23,341 bases of DNA. Source: Thioalkalivibrio sp. (GTDB taxonomy: Bacteria > Pseudomonadota > Gammaproteobacteria > Ectothiorhodospirales > Ectothiorhodospiraceae). Shown piece after piece: positions 1 through 8,088 of the stretch. The position numbers and the translations under genes are program-made. Location: contig PUOZ01000035.1 of the NCBI GenBank assembly GCA_003553165.1, positions 1 to 23,341 on the forward strand, read 5' to 3'. The notes under the pieces are model-generated. The model was not told where the DNA came from and did no database searches. It saw nothing but the letters and a program-made list of their open reading frames with translations. The first letter of the stretch is position 1. Each line of letters opens with the position of its first letter.

Positions 1-69
1 CAGGTCACCTTCGGGATCGCGGTGCGCATGGCGGTCATGTCCATGGTGATGGGGGTGCGCAGCGCATGA
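1..69 (+). CDS. pyrB: Aspartate carbamoyltransferase catalytic subunit, C-terminal end (partial)
   Basis: Only the last 22 codons and the stop are present. They read QVTFGIAVRMAVMSMVMGVR followed by SA, which resembles the C-terminal helix of Pseudomonas-type aspartate carbamoyltransferase (NQVTYGIAVRMAVLSMAM). The enzyme joins carbamoyl phosphate and aspartate in the first committed step of pyrimidine synthesis. The stop codon overlaps the start of the following pyrC-like gene by 4 bp (ATGA), the classic arrangement of pyrB with its partner pseudo-dihydroorotase. The 5' part lies outside the window, so active-site residues cannot be checked. The call rests on the tail match plus the neighbour. 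Confidence 0.85.
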   Translation, partial: QVTFGIAVRMAVMSMVMGVRSA

Positions 70-1358
70 GTGTCCTGATCGAGAACGCGCGGGTGATCGA
101 CCCGGCCAGCGGCTTCGATGGGGTCACGCCGGTCTGTATCCAGGGCAGCGAGATCCTTGCGCTGGGCGAAATCCCGGAGGGCTTCGAGCCGCGCCGGCGC
201 ATCGATGCCCATGGCCGCTGGCTGTTCCCGGGCCTGGTCGACCTGTCCGCCCACCTGCGCGAGCCCGGCGAGGAGCACAAGGCAACCATCGCCAGCGAGA
301 CCCTCGCGGCCGCGCGCGGCGGTGTGACCACCCTGGTGATGCCGCCCGACACCGACCCCCCGGTGGATTCGCCGGCCGAGGTGGAGCTGATCTCCCGCCG
401 CGCCGAGCAGGCCTGCGGCGTGCGTGTACTGGTCATGGGAGCGCTGACCCGCGGCCTGAACGGTGAACAGCTGGCCGAGCTCGCTGCGTTGAAGCGCGCC
501 GGGGTCGTCGCGGTCAGCAATGCCCAGCGCCCCCTGGACAGTCCCCTGGTGCTGCGCCGGGCCATGGAATACGCCGCAACCTTCGACCTGATGGTCGCGC
601 TGTCGGCGCAGGATGCCGCCCTCTCCGGCTCCGGCTGCGTCCACGAAGGTGCGGTGTCCACCCGGCTCGGCCTACCCGGCATCCCCGAGGCTGCGGAGAC
701 GGCGGCGCTGGGCATGATCCTGGCGCTGGTCGAGCAGACCGGGGCCAGGGTGCACGTGAACCGCCTGTCGACCCGGCGGGGTGCGGAGATGGTGGCCAAG
801 GCCCGGGCAGACGGCCTGCCGGTGTCGGCGGACGTGGCCGCGCACCAGCTGTTCCTGACCGAGGTGGACGCCGCTGACTTCAATCCCTTCTGCCACGTGA
901 TCCCGCCCCTGCGTACGCAGCGCGATCGCGAGGGCCTGCGGGAAGCGGTCGCCCGGGGAGAGATCTCCGCGATCTGCTCTGATCACCAGCCCCACGAGAG
1001 CGACAGCAAGCTGGGACCCTTCGCCGAGACCCGTCCCGGGATCAGTGCCCTGGAGACGCTGCTGCCGCTAACCCTGCGCCTGGTCGAGGACGGCCTGCTG
1101 ACGTTGCCCGATGCCTTGGCACGCGTCACCTCGGGGCCCGCGGCGGTCCTGCGACTGGCAAGCGGATCCCTGGCCCCCGGCGGCGCGGCAGACTTCGTGC
1201 TATTCGATCCCGACGGCCGAACCGAAATCGGCCGGGAGAGCTGGCTCAGTGCCGGGGCCAACACGCCTTTCATCGGCTGGAGCTTTTCCGGCCACGTCAC
1301 CGAAACCTGGGTGGCCGGGCGTCCCGCCTGGACCCTGCCGATCGAGGTTGCAACATGA
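66..1358 (+). CDS. pyrC: Pseudo-dihydroorotase (PyrC'), probable non-catalytic partner of aspartate carbamoyltransferase
   Basis: The 430-residue protein has the amidohydrolase fold order of class I dihydroorotase. Visible are the N-terminal small domain, the segment PGLVDLSAHLREPG near residues 55-68, a central barrel, SDHQPH near residues 304-309, and a C-terminal strand domain. The catalytic metal site is degraded. The usual DxHxH is D59-L-S-A-H63, so the first His is Ser. The later His ligands of the 'LHVCHLS' and 'TPHHL' type are VHVNRLS and VAAHQL. The usual SDDG is replaced by SNAQ. In Pseudomonas, pyrC' encodes an inactive homologue needed to assemble active PyrB, and the 4-bp overlap with pyrB fits that role. 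A true dihydroorotase is expected elsewhere in the genome. The inactivity is inferred from residues, not shown. Confidence 0.9.
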   Translation: MSVLIENARVIDPASGFDGVTPVCIQGSEILALGEIPEGFEPRRRIDAHGRWLFPGLVDLSAHLREPGEEHKATIASETLAAARGGVTTLVMPPDTDPPVDSPAEVELISRRAEQACGVRVLVMGALTRGLNGEQLAELAALKRAGVVAVSNAQRPLDSPLVLRRAMEYAATFDLMVALSAQDAALSGSGCVHEGAVSTRLGLPGIPEAAETAALGMILALVEQTGARVHVNRLSTRRGAEMVAKARADGLPVSADVAAHQLFLTEVDAADFNPFCHVIPPLRTQRDREGLREAVARGEISAICSDHQPHESDSKLGPFAETRPGISALETLLPLTLRLVEDGLLTLPDALARVTSGPAAVLRLASGSLAPGGAADFVLFDPDGRTEIGRESWLSAGANTPFIGWSFSGHVTETWVAGRPAWTLPIEVAT

Positions 1359-2251
1359 GTACCGAACCCGACCGCAGTCATCGCGGCAGCATCTTCCTGG
1401 AGGACGATGCCGAGATCCTGGAACACGTGGCGCACCCGGGCGACCAGTGGGTCCTGAAGCTGCAGGCACCCCAGTGCGCCGCGCGCGCCCGGCCAGGGCA
1501 GTTCGTGCACCTGCAGTGCGACCCGCGGCTGCCCATGCGCAGGCCCCTGTCCATCCAGCGCGTGCATCCTGAACAGGGCTGGGTCGAATTTCTCTACAAG
1601 ACAGTGGGCGAAGGGACCTCGGCCCTGAGCCGGCAGCCCGTTGGCGCCCGGCTCAGCGTCCTTGGCCCGATCGGCCAGCCGTTCGTGCTCAACCCGGAGC
1701 GGCCGCTGCGTCTGCTGATCGGCGGCGGCGTGGGGATCCCGCCGATGATCTTTCTCGCGGATCACCTGCGGCAACGGGGTCTGGCCGCCCAGACCCGCAC
1801 GATCCTGGGGTCCGAAGTGCCGTTTCCGTTCCGGCCGCGACCGTCCGAGATTCTCTGGCCGGGGCTACCCGACGGCGCGATTGCGACCATGCCGCTGCTG
1901 GAGGACTGGGGAATCGCCTGCCGGCTGACCTCGCGTGCCGGAATCCCGGGCGCCCATCCGGGTTTCGTGACCGATCTGGCGCGGTCCTGGCTGGCAGAGC
2001 TGGAACCAGCGCTGCTGGCGCAAGTGGAGCTTTACGCCTGCGGGCCGCACGCGATGCTGGAGGCCTGTGCCGCACTTGCCGCCGAATTCGAAATCCCCTG
2101 TCAGGTCTCGCTGGAGGAGTACATGGCCTGCGCGGTCGGTGGCTGCGCCGGCTGCACGGTCGCGGTGCGCACGCCTGCAGGCGTGGCCATGAAGCGTGTC
2201 TGCGTGGACGGGCCGGTGTTCGCCGCCGACACGGTCTTTCCCGCACCCTGA
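1355..2251 (+). CDS. pyrK: Dihydroorotate dehydrogenase electron-transfer subunit-like iron-sulfur flavoprotein (PyrK family)
   Basis: This 298-residue protein has the ferredoxin-reductase layout of PyrK. RPLSI at residues 63-67 is the FAD-binding RPxS motif, GGGVGIPP at 123-130 is the NAD-side glycine loop, and CGPHAML at 229-235 is the usual nucleotide motif. At the C-terminus C259-x4-C264-x2-C267-x15-C283 forms the [2Fe-2S] ligand set characteristic of PyrK. In class 1B dihydroorotate dehydrogenase, PyrK passes electrons from PyrD to NAD+. The start overlaps the stop of the pseudo-dihydroorotase by 4 bp (ATGA), so it is translationally coupled to the pyrimidine operon. No pyrD is seen here; its catalytic partner must lie elsewhere or be of another kind. 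It could also serve a different dehydrogenase, but the operon favours dihydroorotate oxidation. Confidence 0.88.
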   Translation: MSTEPDRSHRGSIFLEDDAEILEHVAHPGDQWVLKLQAPQCAARARPGQFVHLQCDPRLPMRRPLSIQRVHPEQGWVEFLYKTVGEGTSALSRQPVGARLSVLGPIGQPFVLNPERPLRLLIGGGVGIPPMIFLADHLRQRGLAAQTRTILGSEVPFPFRPRPSEILWPGLPDGAIATMPLLEDWGIACRLTSRAGIPGAHPGFVTDLARSWLAELEPALLAQVELYACGPHAMLEACAALAAEFEIPCQVSLEEYMACAVGGCAGCTVAVRTPAGVAMKRVCVDGPVFAADTVFPAP

Positions 2252-2299
2252 CTTTCGCCACGGGATCCGCACGGCACACTCGCAGCCTGCGATGTCAGT

Positions 2300-3430
2300 T
2301 CAGCCGGCCTTTTCTTCGGGCAGCTGGAAGTCCTCTTCTTCAGCGCCATCGAGGGCGCCAACACCGCCACCGAAATTGAGACGCCACTCGAGATCCGCGC
2401 GCGAATCCGCTTTCGAGAGGGCCTCCTCCAACTCGACCTTGCCCTCCTCGTACAGCCGGAACAGGGACTGGTCGAAGGTCTGCATGCCATCCTTGGAGCC
2501 CTTCTGCATCGCCTCCTTGATCTCCCCGATCTTGTCTTCACGGATAAGCTCCGAGACAAACGGCGTATTGACCATCACCTCCACCGCAGCCACGCGGCTC
2601 CCCTGCGGCGTTCGCAGCAACCGTTGCGCGACGATGGCGCGAAGATTCAGCGAGAGATCGGTCAGGATCTGACCACGAAAATCCTCCGGGAACATATGGA
2701 TCAGGCGGTCCAGGGCCTGGTTGGAACTGGTGGCATGCAGAGTCGTCAGCACCAGGTGCCCGGTATCCGCATAGTTCAGGGCCTGGCGCATGGTTTCGCG
2801 GCTCCGGACCTCGCCGACCATGATCACGTCGGGAGCCTCGCGCATGCCGTCCTGCAGCGCCTGTTCGTAGCTGGGGGTGTCCAGACCCACCTCGCGCTGC
2901 CCGACAATGGAAAGGCGATGCGGGAGCAGGAACTCGATGGGGTCCTCCACCGTCAGGATATGGCCCGTCTCCGCGCGGGCGCGGTGATCGATCATCGCCG
3001 CCAGGGTGGTCGACTTGCCGGAACCGGTGGATCCGACGATCAGGACCAGGCCGTTCCTGTGCCTCACGAAGTCCTTCAGGACCACCGGGAGTCCGAGTTC
3101 CTCGATGCTGGGAATCGACAGTTGGATATGCCGGATCACCATCGCCAACTCACCGCGCTGCCGGTAGACATTCACCCGGTAGCGACCGACCTCGGGACGC
3201 GAGATCCCGAAATTCGCGGAGTTCTGCTGCTCCAGACTCTCCTGATGCATGGGCAGCATGACCTCGCCCGCCATGCGCGCGACATCGCCGGGTTTCAGCG
3301 GCGTTTGCGAGAGCGGCTGCACGCGGCCATCGACCTTGATGCTGATGGGCGCGCCAGTGACGAAGAACAGGTCCGAGGCACCCTTCTGCGCCATCAGCTT
3401 GAGGTAGGGGTCGATCTGTGCACTCGCCAT
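2300..3430 (-). CDS. Second PilU-like type IV pilus retraction ATPase
   Basis: The 376-residue protein is a PilT/PilU-type secretion ATPase. It has an N-terminal PAS-like domain and a RecA-like domain with Walker A GSTGSGKS (133-140), an Asp box VEDPIEF (161-167), Walker B DVIMVGEVRS (201-210) and a His box around TGHLVLTTLH (223-232). The RSRETM sequence after Walker B and the GMQTFDQSLF segment near the C-terminus are PilU-like rather than PilT-like. It ends in an acidic tail (EEEDFQLPEE). The ATG is preceded by GAGGTGA about 8 bp upstream, and only 7 bp separate it from the pilU stop, so it is the third gene of a pilT-pilU operon. It probably arose by duplication of pilU; a specialised accessory role in retraction is inferred. 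Cytoplasmic, at the pilus base. Confidence 0.88.
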   Translation of the reverse strand: MASAQIDPYLKLMAQKGASDLFFVTGAPISIKVDGRVQPLSQTPLKPGDVARMAGEVMLPMHQESLEQQNSANFGISRPEVGRYRVNVYRQRGELAMVIRHIQLSIPSIEELGLPVVLKDFVRHRNGLVLIVGSTGSGKSTTLAAMIDHRARAETGHILTVEDPIEFLLPHRLSIVGQREVGLDTPSYEQALQDGMREAPDVIMVGEVRSRETMRQALNYADTGHLVLTTLHATSSNQALDRLIHMFPEDFRGQILTDLSLNLRAIVAQRLLRTPQGSRVAAVEVMVNTPFVSELIREDKIGEIKEAMQKGSKDGMQTFDQSLFRLYEEGKVELEEALSKADSRADLEWRLNFGGGVGALDGAEEEDFQLPEEKAG

Positions 3431-3437
3431 ATGCCGG

Positions 3438-4610
3438 TCACCTCATGTGAGAGTCATCCGCCGTCTCGGATACCGAGAGTCCCGACAGATCATCGATCAC
3501 GTCCGGCTCTTCCTCGCGCCGGGCGCGCTTGCTGTCCAGCTTGAGCCGCAGCCGCAGGTCGTTCATCGAATCGGCGTTGCGGATCGCTTCTGCATAGCCG
3601 ATCTTTCCGGATTCGTAAAGATCGAACAGGGCCTGGTCAAAGGTCTGCATCCCCTGCTCGCGAGACCGCTTGATCAGATCCTTCATCTCGTGGACCGCCC
3701 CTTTCAGAATCAGGTCCGACATCAGCGGCGTGTTGATCATGATCTCGACGGCCGGCACCCGGCCCTTCCCGTCCTGGGTACGGATCAGCCGTTGCGACAC
3801 CACCGCCTTCAGGTTCAGCGACAGGTCCATCAGCAGTTGCGGCCGCCGCTCCTCGGGAAAGAAGTTGATGATGCGATCCAGGGCCTGGTTGGTGCTGTTC
3901 GCGTGCAGGGTCGAAAGGCAAAGATGACCGGTCTCCGCAAAGGCGATCCCGTAATCCATCGTCTCACGGTCGCGGATCTCCCCGATCAGGATCACGTCCG
4001 GGGCCTGACGCAGTGTGTTCTTCAGCGCGACCTCATAGCTCTCGGTGTCCACGCCCACCTCGCGCTGGGTGATGAGGCTTTTGCCATGCGGGTGGATGAA
4101 CTCGATCGGATCCTCGATGGTGATGATGTGATCGGCCGAGTTGTTGTTCCGGTACCCGATCATCGCCGCCAGCGAGGTGGACTTGCCGGAGGAGGTCGCC
4201 CCCACGAAGATCACCAGCCCGCGCCGGGTCATCGCGATGTCCTTGAGCTGCGGCGGCATGTTGATTTCTTCGAAGGCTGGAATATGGCTCTGGATGGTGC
4301 GCAGAACCATGCCGACATGGCCGCGCTGGGTGAAAGCACTGACACGAAACCTCGACACGCCCTCGAGGCCGATCGCGAAATTGCACTCGTGCGTTCGGTC
4401 GAACTCCGCCGACTGCTTGTCGTTCATGATCGAACGGACCAGCACCTGCGTGTGCGCGGGGGTCAGCGCCTGGTCGGTCATGGGAGCCACCAAACCGTTG
4501 ATCTTGGCCGCCGGCGGCATGCCCACCGTGATGAACAGATCCGATCCGCCACGCCCCACCATGGTGCGCAGCAAGTCGTGCATGAAACGTATACCCTTGT
4601 CACGATCCAT
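3438..4610 (-). CDS. pilU: Type IV pilus retraction ATPase PilU
   Basis: The 390-residue protein follows Pseudomonas PilU closely through GGSDLFITVG, HECNFAI, GLVIFVGAT and the C-terminal GMQTFDQALF. Walker A is GATSSGKS (137-144) and Walker B is DVILIGEIRD (205-214), followed by RETMDYGIAFAETGHLC. PilU is the accessory motor that works with PilT during twitching retraction. An in-frame GTG lies four codons upstream, but the ATG at 4610 is preferred because AAAGGTG sits about 11 bp before it and the resulting N-terminus matches the family. It lies 65 bp downstream of pilT on the same strand. The C-terminal tail (RREEEPDVIDDLSGL) is longer and more acidic than in Pseudomonas PilU. Confidence 0.93.
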   Translation of the reverse strand: MDRDKGIRFMHDLLRTMVGRGGSDLFITVGMPPAAKINGLVAPMTDQALTPAHTQVLVRSIMNDKQSAEFDRTHECNFAIGLEGVSRFRVSAFTQRGHVGMVLRTIQSHIPAFEEINMPPQLKDIAMTRRGLVIFVGATSSGKSTSLAAMIGYRNNNSADHIITIEDPIEFIHPHGKSLITQREVGVDTESYEVALKNTLRQAPDVILIGEIRDRETMDYGIAFAETGHLCLSTLHANSTNQALDRIINFFPEERRPQLLMDLSLNLKAVVSQRLIRTQDGKGRVPAVEIMINTPLMSDLILKGAVHEMKDLIKRSREQGMQTFDQALFDLYESGKIGYAEAIRNADSMNDLRLRLKLDSKRARREEEPDVIDDLSGLSVSETADDSHMR

Positions 4611-4675
4611 GGTCGGAAGCACCTTTGCCGTTGTTTGCCCTGCCCGGGAGGCCTGCTGCAGTCATGCGCCTCACT

Positions 4676-5710
4676 TCAAAGACCATCCGGATTGACCGCC
4701 TTGCGTCGTGCATCGTCGCGGGTGATCAAACCTGCGGCAAGCATGTCCTTCAGGCACTGGTCGAGCGTCTGCATGCCCAGGCCCGCACTGGTCTGGATCG
4801 CCGAGTACATCTGCGCGATCTTGTTTTCGCGGATCAGGTTACGGATCGCCGGAGTCCCCAGCATGATCTCGTGGGCCGCGATGCGGCCGCCGCCGACGCG
4901 CTTGAGGAGTGTCTGGGCGATGACCGCGCGCAGCGATTCGGACAGCATCGCTCGGACCATGTCCTTCTCAGCAGCAGGAAAGACATCCACCACCCGGTCG
5001 ATGGTCTTTGCTGCCGAGCTGGTGTGCAGCGTACCGAACACCAGGTGCCCCGTCTCCGCCGCGGTCAGCGCCAGGCGGATGGTTTCCAGATCGCGCAGCT
5101 CGCCGACCAGGATGGTATCCGGATCCTCGCGCAGCGCCGAGCGCAGGGCCTCGGAGAAACCGTGCGTGTCGCGGTGCACCTCGCGCTGGTTGACGAGGCA
5201 TTTCTTCGACTCGTGCACGAACTCGATCGGATCCTCGATGGTGAGGATGTGCCCGTATTCCTGATTGTTCTTGTGATCCACCATCGCGGCCAGCGTGGTC
5301 GATTTCCCGGAACCGGTAGGCCCGGTGACCAGCACGATGCCCCGAGGGTAATTGGCGATGCTCTCGAAGACCCTGGGGCAGCCCAGGTCCTCCAGCGTCA
5401 GCACCTTGGAGGGAATCGTGCGGAAGACCGCGGCCGCGCCCCGATCCTGGACAAAGGCATTCACGCGGAATCGGGCCAGCCCTTTCAGTTCGAAGGAGAA
5501 GTCGGTCTCGAGGAATTCCTCGTAGTCCTTGCGCTGACGATCATTCATGATGTCGTAGATGAGCGCCTGCACTTCCTTGTGCTCCATCACCGGGACGTTC
5601 ACGCGCCTCATGTCGCCGTCGATGCGCACCAGCGGGGGCATCCCGGCCGACATGTGCAGGTCGGATGCGCCGTTCTTGACGGCGAAGGAAAGCAACTGCG
5701 TGATGTCCAT
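4676..5710 (-). CDS. pilT: Type IV pilus retraction ATPase PilT
   Basis: This 344-residue hexameric motor depolymerises the pilus. It begins MDITQLLSFAVKNGASDLHM, as in the family, and has Walker A GPTGSGKS (130-137), Asp box IEDPIEFVHE, Walker B DTILVGELRD (198-207) with LETIRLALTAAETGHLVFGT after it, and the retraction motif AIRNLIREN (288-296). The length is normal. The start codon matches the family N-terminus and is preceded by AGGGGGAA at short distance. It is the first gene of a minus-strand operon with two PilU-type paralogues and is divergent from yggS, a conserved gammaproteobacterial layout. Cytoplasmic, docking on the inner-membrane PilC platform. Confidence 0.97.
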   Translation of the reverse strand: MDITQLLSFAVKNGASDLHMSAGMPPLVRIDGDMRRVNVPVMEHKEVQALIYDIMNDRQRKDYEEFLETDFSFELKGLARFRVNAFVQDRGAAAVFRTIPSKVLTLEDLGCPRVFESIANYPRGIVLVTGPTGSGKSTTLAAMVDHKNNQEYGHILTIEDPIEFVHESKKCLVNQREVHRDTHGFSEALRSALREDPDTILVGELRDLETIRLALTAAETGHLVFGTLHTSSAAKTIDRVVDVFPAAEKDMVRAMLSESLRAVIAQTLLKRVGGGRIAAHEIMLGTPAIRNLIRENKIAQMYSAIQTSAGLGMQTLDQCLKDMLAAGLITRDDARRKAVNPDGL

Positions 5711-5850
5711 TGAGTTCCCCCTGAACTCGATGTAAACGGCTTAACGCTGTGTGGAGCCTTGACGCTGTATGGAGCCCAGCATGCGTCGAAACCGGAACGC
5801 ACGCCAGAACACCGCAGCATTTCCTTTGCCTGGGACTATATCATAGCGCC
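5711..5850. promoter_or_regulatory. Divergent pilT / yggS promoter region with an 18-bp tandem repeat
   Basis: The 140 bp between the two divergent starts must hold promoters in both directions. Two adjacent 18-bp copies, 5741-5758 (TTAACGCTGTGTGGAGCC) and 5759-5776 (TTGACGCTGTATGGAGCC), differ at 2 positions. They lie 30-65 bp upstream of the pilT start. Next to the yggS ATG the sequence TATATCAT (5837-5844) looks like a -10 element and no Shine-Dalgarno is visible, so yggS could have a very short leader. No convincing -35 was found. A binding role for the repeat is inference. Confidence 0.4.
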
Positions 5851-6564
5851 ATGACGCAACTGGAAGATTCCCTCGCCCGGCTGGAGCAGCGCATCACCGC
5901 CGCATGCCGGCAGGCCGCGCGCGACCGAGGAAGCGTCCGGCTGATCGCTGCGAGCAAGGCCCGAAGCGAGACGGAGATCCGAGCCCTGCACGCTCTCGGG
6001 CAGCAGCGGTTCGGCGAGAGCTACGTTCAGGAGTTTGCCGCAAAATGCGATGCCCTCGCGGCACAGGCACTGAAACCGCCGCCCGAGTGGCACTTCATTG
6101 GCGCGATGCAGGGCAACAAGACCCGCGCCGTGGCAGAACGCGCGCATTGGGTACACAGTGTCGATCGTCTGAAAATCGCGCAGCGCCTCTCGGCGCAGCG
6201 ACCCGCCGGCCTGCCGCCGCTGCAAGTGTGCCTGCAGGTAGACCTGAGTCGGGAGCCCGGCAAGAGCGGTGTGCCCGAGACCGGGCTACAGGCATTGGCT
6301 GACGCCACCGCGCAACTCCCAGGCCTGGTCCTGCGGGGGCTCATGACCCTGCCGGCGCCAAGCGATGACCCGGAACAACAACGTCGCCCCTTCGCGCGCC
6401 TGCGCGAACTGCGCGATACCCTGAATGCGGGGGGGCACCGGCTCGACACCCTCTCGATGGGCATGTCCGACGACCTCGAGGCGGCAATCCTCGAGGGAGC
6501 CACCCTGGTCCGCGTCGGGACCGCACTCTTTGGCCCACGCAGGCCGCAAGCGAGGCAGACATGA
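5851..6564 (+). CDS. yggS: Pyridoxal phosphate homeostasis protein (YggS/PROSC family)
   Basis: The 237-residue protein is a single-domain alanine-racemase-like TIM barrel that binds PLP and controls its free level in the cytoplasm. The PLP lysine is K36 in LIAASKARSE. Family motifs follow in order: FGESYVQEF, WHFIGAMQGNK, VDLSREPGKSG, and SMGMSDDLEAAI.EGAT with VRVGTALFG at the C-terminus. The first motif has FGESYVQE where many members have FGENYVQE. The stop overlaps the proC start by 4 bp (ATGA), the usual yggS-proC coupling. The ATG chosen has no clear ribosome binding site but matches the family N-terminus. Confidence 0.95.
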   Translation: MTQLEDSLARLEQRITAACRQAARDRGSVRLIAASKARSETEIRALHALGQQRFGESYVQEFAAKCDALAAQALKPPPEWHFIGAMQGNKTRAVAERAHWVHSVDRLKIAQRLSAQRPAGLPPLQVCLQVDLSREPGKSGVPETGLQALADATAQLPGLVLRGLMTLPAPSDDPEQQRRPFARLRELRDTLNAGGHRLDTLSMGMSDDLEAAILEGATLVRVGTALFGPRRPQARQT

Positions 6565-7379
6565 ACCAGCAGCCACTCGAGGCCGGCTTCGTCGGAGCCG
6601 GAAACATGGGACAGGCGCTGATCGCCGGTCTGATCCGCGGGGGCATCGATGCGACCGCCATCGGCATCGCGGAACCCGACGCGGCCCGCGCAGCCTCGCT
6701 GCAAGCGCAGTTCCCCGGTCTCGCCCTGCATACCCCCGTAGAGCTGGCGGCGGGGGCGCGAACACTGGTCCTCGCCGTCAAGCCGCAGGTACTTCCGACG
6801 CTGGCGCCCACGCTCGCGGGAGCGGTCGCAGCGGCGGCTCCGCTGGTCATCTCGGTGGCCGCCGGTGTCAGCACCGCGCGGATGGCCGCCTGGCTCGGTG
6901 CCGAGGCGCGCATCATCCGCGCCATGCCGAACACGCCGGCACTCATCGGGGCCGGCATTGCGGGGCTGTTCGCGAACGACCGCGCCAGCGCGGCGGATCG
7001 GGAAACGGCGGAGCGGCTGCTGGGCGCGGTCGGGACCACGGTGTGGATCAGCGAGGAGGAGCAGATGCACGCCGTCACCGCCACGTCCGGCAGTGGCCCA
7101 GCCTACGTCTTCCTGCTGATCGAGGCGATGACCGCGGCCGCCGAACGACTCGGCCTCGACAGCGACAGGGCACGCGAGTTGAGTCTGGCGACCGTTGCCG
7201 GTGCGGCAAGACTGGCGGCGGGCAGCTCTGAAGGTCCGGCGGCACTGCGCGCACGCGTCACTTCGCCGGGTGGGACCACGGAACGGGCGATCGCGGTGTT
7301 CGAGGATGGCGGTCTCCGGCAACTGGTCGCGGAGGCGATGCAGGCGGCCGCTGCACGCAGCCGGGAGCTTGGTGGATAA
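6561..7379 (+). CDS. proC: Pyrroline-5-carboxylate reductase
   Basis: The 272-residue enzyme reduces pyrroline-5-carboxylate to L-proline with NAD(P)H, the last step of proline synthesis. The Rossmann motif GFVGAGNMGQALI begins at residue 9. LAVKPQVL and RAMPNTPALIG.G follow, and the C-terminal half carries TSGSGPAYVFLLIEAM and the ARVTSPGGTTERAI signature. Length and motif order are normal. It is coupled to yggS by a 4-bp overlap and is followed after 32 bp by yggT, so the three probably form one transcript. Confidence 0.97.
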   Translation: MNQQPLEAGFVGAGNMGQALIAGLIRGGIDATAIGIAEPDAARAASLQAQFPGLALHTPVELAAGARTLVLAVKPQVLPTLAPTLAGAVAAAAPLVISVAAGVSTARMAAWLGAEARIIRAMPNTPALIGAGIAGLFANDRASAADRETAERLLGAVGTTVWISEEEQMHAVTATSGSGPAYVFLLIEAMTAAAERLGLDSDRARELSLATVAGAARLAAGSSEGPAALRARVTSPGGTTERAIAVFEDGGLRQLVAEAMQAAAARSRELGG

Positions 7380-7411
7380 TACGCCCCGACAGCCCATAAG
7401 CGGAGCATGCG

Positions 7412-7966
7412 ATGCAAGGCCCCTTCGACCAGATCCTCGACTTCTTGATCAGCACCCTGTTCGGGATCTACATCATCCTCCTGCTGCTGCGGCTGATCTT
7501 CGGCCTGGTCCGGGCCGATTTCTTCAATCCCATCTCCCAGACCATCGTGCAACTGACCAACCCACCGCTGCTGTTGCTGCGACGCGCGATTCCGCCGCTG
7601 GGTCGCCTCGACCTGGCAGCCGTGGTACTGATCCTGCTGCTCAAGTTCATCGAACTCTGGCTGCGCCTGATGGTTCTGGGCATCGACATCGCGCCGGGAC
7701 TCGTGCTGATCGCTTCGATAAGGGAAATCCTCGTGACGGTCGTCTGGATCCTGATCATCAGCCTCGTGATCGAGGTCGTGATGAGCTGGCTGCAGGCGGG
7801 AGGCGCGCGCGGCGGGAACCCGATCGCCCGCCTGGTTTCGGACGTGAACCGGCCGATCCTGGGTCCCCTGCGCCGCGCGTTGCCAAACACTGGGGCGATC
7901 GACTTCTCGCCGATGCTGGCCCTGATCGGCCTTTACATCGTGTTGATCATTGTGCGCTCATTATAG
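7412..7966 (+). CDS. yggT: YggT family inner-membrane protein
   Basis: The 184-residue protein has two copies of the YGGT module, each a pair of hydrophobic segments: around residues 8-30 and 63-95, then 105-125 and 160-184. The first module shows LLLLRLIFGLVRADFFNPIS and the second shows VMSWLQ...NPIARLVSDVNRPILGPLRRALP, the conserved loop that follows each membrane pair. Its function is poorly defined; links to osmotic tolerance and cell-shape or division processes have been proposed for the family. CGGAG stands about 6 bp before the ATG. It ends the yggS-proC-yggT series. Confidence 0.93.
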   Translation: MQGPFDQILDFLISTLFGIYIILLLLRLIFGLVRADFFNPISQTIVQLTNPPLLLLRRAIPPLGRLDLAAVVLILLLKFIELWLRLMVLGIDIAPGLVLIASIREILVTVVWILIISLVIEVVMSWLQAGGARGGNPIARLVSDVNRPILGPLRRALPNTGAIDFSPMLALIGLYIVLIIVRSL

Positions 7967-8088
7967 GCGTCTGATACCGGTCATCTGCAGGCTGCTACAC
8001 TCGTCTCCTGGCCGCGTCGCGGGACGGCGCTTCAGCGGAGGCGGGCTTCGGCTGGCGGCAACCCGAACTGCAACAAGGAGACGTGAGG

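Noticed and set aside
3447..5264. 605-codon plus-strand open frame across pilU and pilT
   Set aside because: It is antisense to two strongly recognised ATPase genes; the composition is what GC-rich third-position bias gives on the opposite strand.
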